DNA from: Bacteriovoracaceae bacterium | GTDB lineage: Bacteria > Bdellovibrionota > Bacteriovoracia > Bacteriovoracales > Bacteriovoracaceae | DNA length: 32,866 nt | Reading direction: 5' to 3' | Assembly: GCA_947461145.1 (NCBI GenBank) | Contig: CANHJD010000012.1 | Span: 1 to 32,866 of the forward strand | Shown: positions 6,167-16,403 of the stretch, piece by piece | Layout of the letters: every line of letters begins with the position of its first letter | Position numbering within the stretch: the first letter of the stretch is position 1 | Translations under genes and position numbers: made by a program | Notes under the pieces: model-generated | Told to the model about the DNA's origin: nothing | Databases searched by the model: none | Seen by the model: only the letters and a program-made list of their open reading frames with translations

Positions 6167-7771
6167 ATGATGAGTTACTTTCCGTTTTATATTTGCCTAA
6201 AAAAAGCCGACGAGAATATTGTGAAAAGTCATTTGACCATTCTTATACTTTTGGCGCTTTATATTTTCCCGTTTCATATCAGGGAGAAAGCTCCCTCTCG
6301 TACTCCAGCGGCCGAGGATGTTACCAAGTATGGTTGGAAGGTCTCATTTGTAGATGAGTTTGAGGATAGGGATCGGGCGATTTCCCAAGGAACATCTGCG
6401 AGCTGCTTTGATATGGCACCCCAATGCTTAGTTCAGTATTGGACTCAAAAAGAATGTAAGCCTCAGTATCATGGACAACTCAAAAATTTGAACAAATGCA
6501 ATTGGCGAGTGTATGACATGTATAACTGGATGGACTTTGATGCTCCAGTTGGACAAGGAGTCAATGCCTTGAATCCTTCACAGGTTGAAGTTAAAAATGG
6601 CTTTCTCACCCTTTACGCCTCAAGAAGTAGCACTCCAACAAACTCGTTGAATTGCAAAAATAAGATCTTTGATTTTGAGGCGAATATGGAGAATTACTCC
6701 AAGGATTGTCCCTTCATTTCGGGTGCCATCAACAGTGCGACTCACTGGAACAATGGAAAAAAAGTTGGATTCTCCCAAGAATATGGTCGCTTTGAAGTGA
6801 TGGCTATTTTACCTTATGGGCCAGGAACTTGGCCTGCTCATTGGCTTCTGCCAGACGAGGAGCCAGATACAAATTCCTCAGGTAAGCGATGTGGATGGCC
6901 AGTCAGTGGTGAAATCGACATCATGGAGATGTGGGCCGATAGTGATGGAGTTCAATATAAAGGTGGCCTCATTACTGGTGATTGTGAAAGAAATATAGCC
7001 GGTAATAAAGGTGGGTATGGAAAGTCAGATAGTATTTCAAAAAGTTTCCATAAATATATAGTTGAGTGGACGCCAAATTATGTAAAGTTTATCTTTGATG
7101 ATGAAGAAATTGAAACAGTTTATAAAGATGAGCCTATAAGAAGTAAATATCACAATGGCGATGGAACAAATTATTCTGCAGATGAGTTAGATGAACGATT
7201 TAAGCATCCAGCAAGAATTCCCAATCATCCTTTTTATTGGATACTTAATACTACTATCGAGCCAGCGACTGGAAAGAAAAAAAAATATCGACCAGATCCT
7301 GAAAATTTTCAAACGACGAAGCATATTATCGATTACGTAAAAACCTATGAGCGCTGTACGGCAGCTGATGATCCAAAGAAATGTATTAAATTTAAAGATA
7401 AGGACACTGTCTATCGCTACAATTCTAATAGGGGTGAAACAGCCTCGATGGAGATAAATGTCTACCCAAGTCCTCAATTAAAGGGGAGAGACATGACCAC
7501 AAGAATTACATCCAATCAGTATTGCAAAAATGTAAAATTTACGATTGTGAATATGGCCGGTCAAATAATTGGTGTAGATAAAGTTGGTCCTGATAATGAA
7601 GGTCGTACTTATCTCTACCAAGGCCCCATGGAAGAAAATGAAAGTAAGGAAATTGTTTTTAGAACGAATAATCTTGCCGCTGGCCTTTACCTCGCAACGG
7701 CTTGGTTCGACGGTTGTGGTGACAATGGTAAAGGTGAAGGAAACCATGTGTTTAAGATGGTTGTCATTTAA
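6167..7771 (+). CDS. Secreted GH16-family beta-glucanase with a sorting-domain-like C-terminus
   Basis: The 534-residue protein has one hydrophobic segment at about 22-37, probably a signal peptide or anchor. A GTG at 6221 (residue 19) would give a more normal signal peptide and is a plausible true start; neither start has a strong ribosome binding site. The GH16 jelly-roll domain spans about 55-395, with the catalytic motif GEIDIMEMW: Glu249 nucleophile, Asp251 and Glu254 acid/base. YGRFEVMAILPYGPGTWPAHWLLP just before it is typical of the family, which cleaves beta-1,3 or mixed-linkage glucans, agarose or carrageenan. Several cysteines suggest disulfides and export. Residues 428-534 form a separate domain (INVYPSP ... 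FTIVNMAGQII ... NNLAAGLYLA ... FKMVVI) that looks like a type IX secretion sorting domain. It converges on the glucan synthase gene with overlapping stops. Confidence 0.85.
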   Translation: MMSYFPFYICLKKADENIVKSHLTILILLALYIFPFHIREKAPSRTPAAEDVTKYGWKVSFVDEFEDRDRAISQGTSASCFDMAPQCLVQYWTQKECKPQYHGQLKNLNKCNWRVYDMYNWMDFDAPVGQGVNALNPSQVEVKNGFLTLYASRSSTPTNSLNCKNKIFDFEANMENYSKDCPFISGAINSATHWNNGKKVGFSQEYGRFEVMAILPYGPGTWPAHWLLPDEEPDTNSSGKRCGWPVSGEIDIMEMWADSDGVQYKGGLITGDCERNIAGNKGGYGKSDSISKSFHKYIVEWTPNYVKFIFDDEEIETVYKDEPIRSKYHNGDGTNYSADELDERFKHPARIPNHPFYWILNTTIEPATGKKKKYRPDPENFQTTKHIIDYVKTYERCTAADDPKKCIKFKDKDTVYRYNSNRGETASMEINVYPSPQLKGRDMTTRITSNQYCKNVKFTIVNMAGQIIGVDKVGPDNEGRTYLYQGPMEENESKEIVFRTNNLAAGLYLATAWFDGCGDNGKGEGNHVFKMVVI

Positions 7772-10700
7772 CTCGTAATATTTATATTCACAAAGTGATG
7801 TCCTTCGTCTTCTAGAATAGAAATTTCATTATTTTGTATTATTACACCATCAATTTCTATGCTGTGTAGCGGTTGGTGATTAAAAATATTAATTTCATAA
7901 GTTGTCTTCTCTCTACGATAAATAAGCCTAAATTCATTCCACTCTTTAGGAATTCTCGGATTAATACTCATAATGTGATTTTTTATTTTCAGGCCTATGA
8001 TACTTTCCAGTACGGCCCTATACATCCAGCTTGCAGAGCCAGTATACCAACTCCAACCACCACGGCCAATATTAGGTTTAATGCCATAGATATCTGCTGC
8101 AATAACATAGGGTTCGACTTTATATTTTTGAGATTGCTCTTTATCGAGGGCGTGCTCTATTGGGTTAAGAAGATTCAGCAGTTCATAGGCCTTTTCATTT
8201 TCCCCAAGTTGGGCAAAGGCCATCATCGCCCAGATTGCAGCATGTGTATATTGTCCGCCATTTTCTCTTATTCCTGGCAAGTAACCTTTAATATAGCCAG
8301 GGTCTTGTTCACTTTTATCGAAAGGGGGAGTAAAAAGTTTGATGAGTTTATTCTCTTTATCAAAAAGAAGTTCATAAACTGAATCCATCGCTTTTTTTGA
8401 TCTTTCTCTCTCTCCAAGACCTGAGATTACTGACCAACTTTGTGCAATAGAATCAATCTTACATTCTTTACTATTGAATGAACCCATCGGTTCACCATTA
8501 TCATAGTAGGCGCGCAGGTACCATTCCCCATCCCAAGCGGTATTTTCAATTGATGTCTTTAATTTATCTATGTGATTTGAGTAAATGTTATTTTTTAGTT
8601 CATCCTTCATGAGCTTACAAATTGGTAAGAATCCTTTAATCGTTGAAGCAAGAAACCATGCCATCCACACACTTTCACCGTTTCCTAGATGCCCAACTCG
8701 ATTCATCCCATCATTCCAATCACCAGATCCAAATAACGGGAGTCCATGGACTCCGACTCTTAGACTTCTATCAATCGCTCTCGTACAATGTTCATAAAGA
8801 GTCCCTTTGAATGTTGTTGATATTGGTTGAGTGTAGGATTCATCCTGACCTTCATCCAGAGAAGGTGCTTCAATATATGAAATATTTTCAGATAAAATAG
8901 AATCATCACCAGTCGTCTCAATATAATGACTAACAATATAGGGAAGCCAGAGTAGGTCATCTGAAAAGCGCGTACGCACTCCTCGTCCTGTTGGTGGATG
9001 CCACCAGTGCTGTATATCTCCCTCTGGAAATTGTCTCGATGCTGCTAACAAAATATGAGCTCTCGTTAATTCAGGCCGTGAATGAATAAATGCCGCGACA
9101 TCTTGAAGTTGGTCTCTAAAACCAAAGGCTCCTCCAGATTGGTAGAGAGCAGACCTTGCAAAATAGCGACAGGAGATAGACTGATAAAGAAGCCATCTAT
9201 TCATTAGGATATTAAGTGATTCATTTGGTGTTTTGATCTCAATAGCATGAACAGATTTATCCCAATACTCTTTTATTAAAAACAATTCTTCACTAATTGT
9301 TGAATCTTTTCTTAAAGCCTCTAGTATCATCTTTATTTCATCATGAGATTTCGCTTCACCCAAAAAAAGACATATTTCCTTCTCTTGAAATGGCTCCAAC
9401 TTAATAATTGTTTGTAGAGCTGCACAAGGATCAAGTGAGGCACCGGACCTGTTTGAAAGATTCTTACGTTTCATTGAGGCGGGTTTATCCATACTTCCAG
9501 CACGCCCTAAAAACTCACGCCTATCACAGGTGTAACTTGTCACTTTTTCATTCATAGCAAAAAACGACAGATGCTGGGCAAATTCATTATTATAGTTATT
9601 TTTTGCTACGATATATTCCTCTTGAGCGTTCCAGTCTGTAACGATAGTAGAAGCTGAAAGTGAATGAATTGTACCAAGGACAAGCTCAATATAAGAAGTA
9701 AGGGAAAGTCTTCTAGGTCTTCCTGTTTCATTTTTAAGTACTAATTTCCAAACTTTTACATTTCTCTTAAGACAAGCAAATACTGTTAGAAAATGATGAA
9801 TTCCATGCGAGCTATGTTGAAAAGAAGTGTAGCCCAGACCATGCGAGATAAGATAGTCATCTTGTCCTCGAATAGGCAGTGGAGTTGGTGTCCAGAATGA
9901 TCCAGTTTCTTCATCTCGAAGATAAATTCCTTCCGTGCTTGAGTCTGAAACCGGATCATTGGACCAAGAGGTGATTCTATTCTCTCGACTATTTTCTGCC
10001 CAAGTGTGTCCCTGACCAGATTCAGAAATAATGAAACCAAATTCATGATTATTGGCGATAACATTAATCCAGGGACATGGTGTCCATTCTTTATCCTTTA
10101 AATGAATGACGTATTCAGAGCCATCCAGTGTAAATCCACCATAACCATTAAAAAACTTTAGATCAGGCCTTTCTAGTTCCACTTTGTGATAACTAATCTT
10201 ATGCCTTGTAGGAGAGAAATGAGATGGAAGTTCTTTATCAAAAAATCGCCGTTGGAGCTGTTCCTCTAATGATCCCTTTTCTGCTACAAACTGTACTCGA
10301 GCAATTGTTTTTAGAAGAATTAAATCTGATTCTTGAATGAGATCGGCTCTTCTTAGAAAGATCCCCCCTGACTTATCCATAACTGCGTGTCCACCACTTA
10401 TAAGAATTTGCCTATTGATTTCATCATGTAAAGTCTGGAGGTAGCTTGTATTGTGTTCATTAAGAATGACTAAGTCAGATTTAATTCCCTTTAGCTTAAG
10501 ATATTCATGAGCGTGAAGGAGGTCTCTTACAAAAGCAACATCTTTATCTTGGTGAACTCTTACAAGAATTATGGGGTTATCGCCACTAATTCCATGGGCC
10601 CAAAGTGATGACTGTTGCTTAGTATTTTCTGTTGTGATCTTGCTGCTGGAGCGTAAATAAGGGGAGAGATAAATAATTCTTCCGGCTAAACGCTGATATG

Positions 10701-13700
10701 TATGGGCTTTTTCCATTGAAATATTTAAATGTCGTAGCATAATTTGGGATTTAACCCAACCAAGACTAATTTCTCTCATGAATAGGTTATGATCATGATA
10801 TTTTTGTGCTAACACTAAGGCTTCATGCCTTGACGAGGCGACTCCTGTGACAAAGATCATTTGGACTGTTTCATTCTTACGGAGATGAATTTTTTTTCTT
10901 AAAGAAAAAATTGGATCCAAGACTGCACCAGTCTTTTTGGAAAGCCAATCCTTCTCGGAAATCGCAATTGGGTTTTGAATCCCTCTTCCTCTCCCCAAGA
11001 AAACAGCTCTATCTGTTTCGTAATTGATATCATCTAAGGCAAGTCCGTTTAATGTTAATAAGTGAAATGCCCATAGCTCTTTTTCAGATGTTGATTTAGG
11101 TCTTCTTTCCGCAAGAAGGGTATTAAATTGTGGAATAAATTCAGTCTGGATAAAAAGTTTGCTAAAGGCTGGATGGGAACTGTCATCTGAAGCCTTCGCA
11201 AGAGCAATTTCCATGTAGCTAGTAACTTCAATCTCGACATGTTCTTCTGATTTATTTGTAAGAGATAAGCGTCTGAGTTCAACATTATCATCAGATGAAA
11301 CAATAATCTCCGTATTTGTGATAATGTTATTATCTTCACGATAAATATCTATTTTATCCTCTGCGAAGATTGCTTCGTATTTTTTTGGTCTGATACCTAT
11401 CGGTTGAAATCCTGCTGACCAAGTCTTTGAAGTTTTGGTGTTTTTCAAAAAATAATATTGTCCCCAATGATCCATCGTTGGATCTTCATTCCATCTTAGG
11501 ACCATTTTATCATTAATTTTTGAATACCCTGAACCCGCTGTTGTGACCAAAACGGAATACTGCCCGTTAGATAGAACATGGCAGACAGGTGTCGGTAAAT
11601 TTGGATCAGTGTAAACACGTGTATGATGATTTTCAGTCGCTCGAACAAAGCTTTCAATATGCGTATCTTCTGCTTTAGGTTTAATGATTTCAGTTACAAC
11701 GGGGATTCGCTCTTGTAATAACAGATGAATCGCTTGGTTTCTTGCATCGGAATGAAATCTTTCTTGTAAAATAGAATTATTAAGTAAGTTGTTTAAGGCT
11801 GAAAGACTCATCCCCTGATGGTGGGCCATATAGGACTGGAGAATCACAAATTTCTTATTTTTTGGAATTCTTTCCAACGTGTAATCAATTGATTCATAAA
11901 AACCAAAATCACCTAATGCATTATTTCTTTCAAGTTCCTCAAGATTCTGAAGCGCTTCTTTTGGTCTTATCATTGCTGCGAGGATGGTTGAGTAGGGCGA
12001 AACCACCAATTCATCTCTTAGACCTCTTTTTAATCCAAGTCCAGGGACACCAAAAGGGCCATATTGATAATTAAATTGCAAGTCCCTTGCATTATAGCCG
12101 GCCTCTGAAATACCCCAAGGTATTTGTCTCTGCACCCCATAATCGATTTGTCTTGTCACAACTGATTCATAACTCTGATCAAGAAGTGTTTCCTCATACC
12201 TCTTCATCACGAGCAAAGGCATGAGATATTCAAACATTGTTGCACTCCAGGAAATCAGAGTTCGATTACCTGCAGCACTTGTTAATTGTCGTCCCAGTCT
12301 GAACCAATGCTCATCAGGAATATCCCCCTTAGAAATTGCAAAATAACTCGCAAGTCTTGATTCAGAGGCGAGCAGGTCATAAAAGGATTCATCTCTTCTC
12401 GATTCTGAGACGTTATGTCCAATGGCAAAAATCTTTCTCTTTTCATCGTAAAGAAATTTAAAATCCATGCTGTGTGCCAAGTCATGCGCCTGATAGGCGA
12501 GTGTCTTGAGTTTAAGTCTCGACCTTGAGTGATTAAGGGATTCATCATATTCATATGAGGCAATTTGGTTTTCAATCGACCTAATCCATCGTGAAGTTTT
12601 TTCTGCCCACGATTTGTTTTGTTCTTCAGTAATATCTGCCAAAAGCTTTTTTGCTGTGGCGATTTCAGAAAGGATCATTTTAAATTGGATTTCAAAGATA
12701 TTGTTTGAAATGCTTTTAACAATTTTTAAAAGTCGTTTTAATGACCCACCTCTCAAAATATGGGGAACGCTTTCCATTTCATGAAGGTATTCTTCTAAGA
12801 TAATAAAGCTATCCCTTAATCCAATACGTGCATTTTCATTCAGATATTCGGACTTCGCCAGCTGTAGGCATGCCTGCTTAAAAGTGATTAAATGGCCTGC
12901 TAGATTTCCTGAGTCAACGGTTGATATATATCTTGGACTTAACGGTTCAAGATTTTGAGTATTATACCAGTTGTAAAAGTGGCCATTAAGTTTCTCAAGT
13001 TTATGAATGGATTCAAAAATTCGTTCTGATTTTTCGATGAAGTCCCCAAAACCAATATAACCAAGATCATATGCAGATAAATTAGATAGTATCTGAAGTC
13101 CAATATTTGTAGGAGACGTTCTATGTGCCACGACAGGTTTGGGATCCTCTTGAAAATTGTCTGGAGCAAGCCAGTTTTCCTCTGGTACTGCAAACGTTTC
13201 AAAAAAATGCCAAGTTAATCTTGCATATCGACGAAAGGATCTGACTTGATTTTTTGTTAATGGCTCTTCAGGGTAGGCGATTGGTTTTTCTATGCCTTTA
13301 GCGATGTAGGGACCAATAAACCAACAAGATAAGAAAGGTAACGAAATCAAAAATGAATCCGCTCTGAATTTTAAGACTACTATGGCCATAATGATTGAAA
13401 AAAAGGTTCCAAAAGTGAAGAGAACCTTCCATCTTCTTTTTATTCTTCCCGTTTTCTGGACCTGCGAAAAAGTGACCCATTCGAGTAGGTTTTTTCGGCT
13501 CACGAAGACTCGCCAGATTGACCTTAAAATTGCATCCGTTTGAGCGAATGCTACGTCAGGCAAGAAAACAACCATAAGAAAGACTTGTTCAATTCGATTC
13601 CTGTTGAGACGGATATTGTTCCTTATATGTTCCTGCCATGGGATGTTTTTTTTCTTTATCAAGTCTTGAAACATGGAGGCAAATATCGGACAGCTCATCG

Positions 13701-16245
13701 AAAAGACAATTATTGATGTCCAAATCAAAGGAGATCCTGGAAGAACAAGCCAAGAAAGAGATAACCAGAGGAGTGTTGAAGGGGCAAGGATGCTTCTTCT
13801 TAGATTATCAAAGATCTTCCAGCGACCGACATAAGGAAGATCATTCTTTACCTTTACAACCTTATCATTCGTAACTTTGGCAAAAAGCCAAGGTAGTAAT
13901 TGCCAATCACCTCTCGTCCAACGATGCATTCTTTTAATAAAACTTTCAACTCCTGATGGATAGTCATCAATGAGTTCTATGTCTGTTGCAAGGCCAACTC
14001 GTGTGAAGCATCCTTCAAACAGATCATGACTGAGAATTGAGTTCTCTGGGACTCTACCTTGAAGAACTGCGATAAAGACATCTACATCATAAAGACCCTT
14101 TCCGGTAAAAGTACCCTCCCCAAAAAGATCTTGATAAACATCTGATACTGCAGTTGTATAGGGATCAATACCGGTATTGCCGGAGAAAATTTGGGCAAAT
14201 CTCGTTTGTGCTGCTGAGACTAATGAGACACTTATTCTCGGCTGTATTATTCCGTAACCCTGAATGACCTTAGATTTTTTTTGATTAAGCACGGGACGAT
14301 TTAGTGGATGGGTTATGGTTCCGATGAGGCGGCGGGCAGACTGAAGTGGAAGTTGAGTGTCTGCATCAAGAGTAATGACATATTTAATACTTGTAAGAAA
14401 AGATGGATCTGTATTTGATGGTAGATAGCTTGTTGTTTTTGATCCTCTCAAAAAATAATTAAACTCTTCTATCTTTCCTCTTTTTCTTTCCCGGCCAAGC
14501 CATTTTTGATCATATCTGCTATATTTTCGCATTCGAGTGAAGTGATAGAATTTTGGCATCCCTGACGTGGGATAGCGTTTATTAAGTTCGGCAATTTCAT
14601 GATTTACAAGTTCAAGAAACTTTCCATCCGATTCCATTTTTTCACTCGGGGAGTCTGTAAAATCACCAAGTAATGAGAAGAAGATTTGTTCGTCTTGGTT
14701 TGCAAGATAATGGACCTCTAATGAGGAAACTAATTCTTTTATTGTTTTTTGATCATTGTAGAGACAGGGAATTACAACCATTGTTTTATATTTTTCTGGA
14801 ACTCCTTGCTTATACTCCATTTTCGGAAGCCTCTTGGGCTTTCTTATGATCGTAATGACATAGTTTTGCAATCCAATGGCGAGTTCACTAAGTGGAATAA
14901 CCAAAAGGAAGCTCAATAGGAGACCTATTGGACTTCTTATCTCTTCAATTTCAAAGCTTGAAAGGATTAACGAGTAGTAGGTAAATACCTGTACTAGAAA
15001 TGGAATAAAGTAGAAAAAAATCGGATATTTATCTGCCATATAGGTTAGAGATTCATTGAAAGATCTTTTATATAAAATTGATCTTTCAAAGCTCCTCAGT
15101 TTTTCTTTTAGAAGAATATTGCCGATATGGATTTTTTCTTCATTTGCTTTGCTTAGAATTTTTTCAGCAATTTGAATTTCACTAAAGTTGCTTCTCCTCG
15201 ACAAGTTTTCAATTCTTTTCCGATATGAGTCTTTGGTTTCAATGTCCATCGCGGAGTATTCATCGGTCGGGTCCTTCCTTAGTATTGGATCTACAAGGTT
15301 GACTCTTTCAAAGAAATCATGCCAGTCAATTGTTGAAAAAAGTCTCATGCTTGTAATAATGTTACTTATTGAGACTTGGTCAATTGCCTGCCTGTGATGC
15401 TCCTTATCAATTAGTGCTTTCGTATTTGAATTACATCGTACCAAAGTTTCTTCAAGCCACTCCATAGGTCGGAATAAATCTGGATCTTGATCTCTAAGTC
15501 TTTGTATGAGCTGGACAATAAATGATCTATTAAACTTTTTTGAATCACAGAAACAATTATTAAATAATCTAATGACTTCATCTGCAGGATTTTCATGACG
15601 ACCAAGGACCTCTAATACTTCATCAGCAAAAATATTTGCTTTTATCCTTTCTTTTTTTGTTTCGAGGATCGTTTTTACCAAGGGAAGGAGTGCTTCCATT
15701 AGAGAAATTTTTAAGGTAATCGGAACTGCCCATAACTCGCCAATTGAGAGTGGAGCTTTGGCCTGAAAGCCTTCAATGAATTTGACAACTGATTCGCTAT
15801 CTATTTTTGAATTTGATCTAGCAACTAAAATACGGGCAAGAACCAGAACCCTAGGATAGCCTTTCCTCACTCCTTTTGAAATCTTAGGTAACTCATTATA
15901 GTAATTCTTTGGTAGGTCACGTTTAATATTTCTTAACTGCTCTTCAATGATATGGTAGTTATCCAAAAACCATTCCGCCGCAGGTGTTAGAAAAAGGGAG
16001 CCAATATCCTGAGTCAATATCTTATAGGATTCAAGTAGCTCCAAACCAATATTCTCTATTTCAAATATTAAGTTTTTTGATTTATTAACTTTGGGAGTTA
16101 CTTCAATTTCGGATGTAATTTCAGACTCAATTTTTTCATATTCTAATTCCTCAAATTGGTGAGATTCAAAAAAAGACTCTTTATTTAAATTTTCTGTAAT
16201 ATTCTCATAATCAATTTCTTGAAATTCTTTTGAGGATATGAGCAT
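7768..16245 (-). CDS. ndvB: Cyclic beta-1,2-glucan synthase, NdvB/ChvB type (GT84 + GH94)
   Basis: This 2825-residue inner-membrane enzyme matches NdvB/ChvB in length (about 2830-2870 aa from memory) and domain order. Residues 1-400 hold the NdvB N-terminal region (LTPAAEWFLDNYHIIEEQL). Membrane helices lie at about 405-475. The glycosyltransferase core has DADTQLP at 627 and RMHRWTRGDWQ from 772, with HDLFEG between. More helices follow at about 815-870 and 935-985. A glycoamylase-like region lies at about 1370-1480 (MAHHQGMS). Two GH94 N-terminal-type domains start near 1550 and 2035, and the GH94 catalytic domain at about 2300-2800 has GDWND at 2508-2512. The protein self-primes, elongates beta-1,2-glucan from UDP-glucose, trims it by phosphorolysis and cyclises it. 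AAGGA precedes the ATG. No NdvA exporter gene is nearby. Actual linkage and cyclisation are untested. Confidence 0.9.
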   Translation of the reverse strand: MLISSKEFQEIDYENITENLNKESFFESHQFEELEYEKIESEITSEIEVTPKVNKSKNLIFEIENIGLELLESYKILTQDIGSLFLTPAAEWFLDNYHIIEEQLRNIKRDLPKNYYNELPKISKGVRKGYPRVLVLARILVARSNSKIDSESVVKFIEGFQAKAPLSIGELWAVPITLKISLMEALLPLVKTILETKKERIKANIFADEVLEVLGRHENPADEVIRLFNNCFCDSKKFNRSFIVQLIQRLRDQDPDLFRPMEWLEETLVRCNSNTKALIDKEHHRQAIDQVSISNIITSMRLFSTIDWHDFFERVNLVDPILRKDPTDEYSAMDIETKDSYRKRIENLSRRSNFSEIQIAEKILSKANEEKIHIGNILLKEKLRSFERSILYKRSFNESLTYMADKYPIFFYFIPFLVQVFTYYSLILSSFEIEEIRSPIGLLLSFLLVIPLSELAIGLQNYVITIIRKPKRLPKMEYKQGVPEKYKTMVVIPCLYNDQKTIKELVSSLEVHYLANQDEQIFFSLLGDFTDSPSEKMESDGKFLELVNHEIAELNKRYPTSGMPKFYHFTRMRKYSRYDQKWLGRERKRGKIEEFNYFLRGSKTTSYLPSNTDPSFLTSIKYVITLDADTQLPLQSARRLIGTITHPLNRPVLNQKKSKVIQGYGIIQPRISVSLVSAAQTRFAQIFSGNTGIDPYTTAVSDVYQDLFGEGTFTGKGLYDVDVFIAVLQGRVPENSILSHDLFEGCFTRVGLATDIELIDDYPSGVESFIKRMHRWTRGDWQLLPWLFAKVTNDKVVKVKNDLPYVGRWKIFDNLRRSILAPSTLLWLSLSWLVLPGSPLIWTSIIVFSMSCPIFASMFQDLIKKKNIPWQEHIRNNIRLNRNRIEQVFLMVVFLPDVAFAQTDAILRSIWRVFVSRKNLLEWVTFSQVQKTGRIKRRWKVLFTFGTFFSIIMAIVVLKFRADSFLISLPFLSCWFIGPYIAKGIEKPIAYPEEPLTKNQVRSFRRYARLTWHFFETFAVPEENWLAPDNFQEDPKPVVAHRTSPTNIGLQILSNLSAYDLGYIGFGDFIEKSERIFESIHKLEKLNGHFYNWYNTQNLEPLSPRYISTVDSGNLAGHLITFKQACLQLAKSEYLNENARIGLRDSFIILEEYLHEMESVPHILRGGSLKRLLKIVKSISNNIFEIQFKMILSEIATAKKLLADITEEQNKSWAEKTSRWIRSIENQIASYEYDESLNHSRSRLKLKTLAYQAHDLAHSMDFKFLYDEKRKIFAIGHNVSESRRDESFYDLLASESRLASYFAISKGDIPDEHWFRLGRQLTSAAGNRTLISWSATMFEYLMPLLVMKRYEETLLDQSYESVVTRQIDYGVQRQIPWGISEAGYNARDLQFNYQYGPFGVPGLGLKRGLRDELVVSPYSTILAAMIRPKEALQNLEELERNNALGDFGFYESIDYTLERIPKNKKFVILQSYMAHHQGMSLSALNNLLNNSILQERFHSDARNQAIHLLLQERIPVVTEIIKPKAEDTHIESFVRATENHHTRVYTDPNLPTPVCHVLSNGQYSVLVTTAGSGYSKINDKMVLRWNEDPTMDHWGQYYFLKNTKTSKTWSAGFQPIGIRPKKYEAIFAEDKIDIYREDNNIITNTEIIVSSDDNVELRRLSLTNKSEEHVEIEVTSYMEIALAKASDDSSHPAFSKLFIQTEFIPQFNTLLAERRPKSTSEKELWAFHLLTLNGLALDDINYETDRAVFLGRGRGIQNPIAISEKDWLSKKTGAVLDPIFSLRKKIHLRKNETVQMIFVTGVASSRHEALVLAQKYHDHNLFMREISLGWVKSQIMLRHLNISMEKAHTYQRLAGRIIYLSPYLRSSSKITTENTKQQSSLWAHGISGDNPIILVRVHQDKDVAFVRDLLHAHEYLKLKGIKSDLVILNEHNTSYLQTLHDEINRQILISGGHAVMDKSGGIFLRRADLIQESDLILLKTIARVQFVAEKGSLEEQLQRRFFDKELPSHFSPTRHKISYHKVELERPDLKFFNGYGGFTLDGSEYVIHLKDKEWTPCPWINVIANNHEFGFIISESGQGHTWAENSRENRITSWSNDPVSDSSTEGIYLRDEETGSFWTPTPLPIRGQDDYLISHGLGYTSFQHSSHGIHHFLTVFACLKRNVKVWKLVLKNETGRPRRLSLTSYIELVLGTIHSLSASTIVTDWNAQEEYIVAKNNYNNEFAQHLSFFAMNEKVTSYTCDRREFLGRAGSMDKPASMKRKNLSNRSGASLDPCAALQTIIKLEPFQEKEICLFLGEAKSHDEIKMILEALRKDSTISEELFLIKEYWDKSVHAIEIKTPNESLNILMNRWLLYQSISCRYFARSALYQSGGAFGFRDQLQDVAAFIHSRPELTRAHILLAASRQFPEGDIQHWWHPPTGRGVRTRFSDDLLWLPYIVSHYIETTGDDSILSENISYIEAPSLDEGQDESYTQPISTTFKGTLYEHCTRAIDRSLRVGVHGLPLFGSGDWNDGMNRVGHLGNGESVWMAWFLASTIKGFLPICKLMKDELKNNIYSNHIDKLKTSIENTAWDGEWYLRAYYDNGEPMGSFNSKECKIDSIAQSWSVISGLGERERSKKAMDSVYELLFDKENKLIKLFTPPFDKSEQDPGYIKGYLPGIRENGGQYTHAAIWAMMAFAQLGENEKAYELLNLLNPIEHALDKEQSQKYKVEPYVIAADIYGIKPNIGRGGWSWYTGSASWMYRAVLESIIGLKIKNHIMSINPRIPKEWNEFRLIYRREKTTYEINIFNHQPLHSIEIDGVIIQNNEISILEDEGHHFVNINITS

Positions 16246-16272
16246 GGAAAATCCTTGTTAATTAATGGGACA

Positions 16273-16295
16273 AAATGCCCAATATGGGGGCATTT
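16273..16295. promoter_or_regulatory. Perfect inverted repeat in the leader of the glucan synthase gene
   Basis: AAATGCCC at 16273-16280 and GGGCATTT at 16288-16295 form a perfect 8-bp stem with a 7-base loop, 27 bases upstream of the ndvB start codon (minus strand). There is no T-run after the stem on the minus strand, so it is not a normal intrinsic terminator. It could be an operator or an mRNA hairpin that controls translation. No known family is recognised. The rest of the 16246-16403 gap shows no gene. Confidence 0.35.
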
Positions 16296-16403
16296 ACCTC
16301 AGGAAATCTTGAGTTAATACTTCCTGCCTAACATTTGACGAGTTTGGTTTTGCACTTTTAGTGCCAGATTTTTTTGCTTTGAATTAAATGAAGCGTGAAT
16401 CGA

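Noticed and set aside
7873-8382. 169-codon plus-strand frame inside the glucan synthase region
   Set aside because: It lies antisense to the GH94 domain, whose motifs (GDWND, GGWSWYTG) prove the minus-strand reading; no ribosome binding site or recognisable protein features.
16352-16364. Small hairpin GCACTTTTAGTGC followed by Ts on the plus strand
   Set aside because: The genes on either side run on the minus strand, where the stem is followed by AAAACC, not Ts; 5-bp stem, likely chance.
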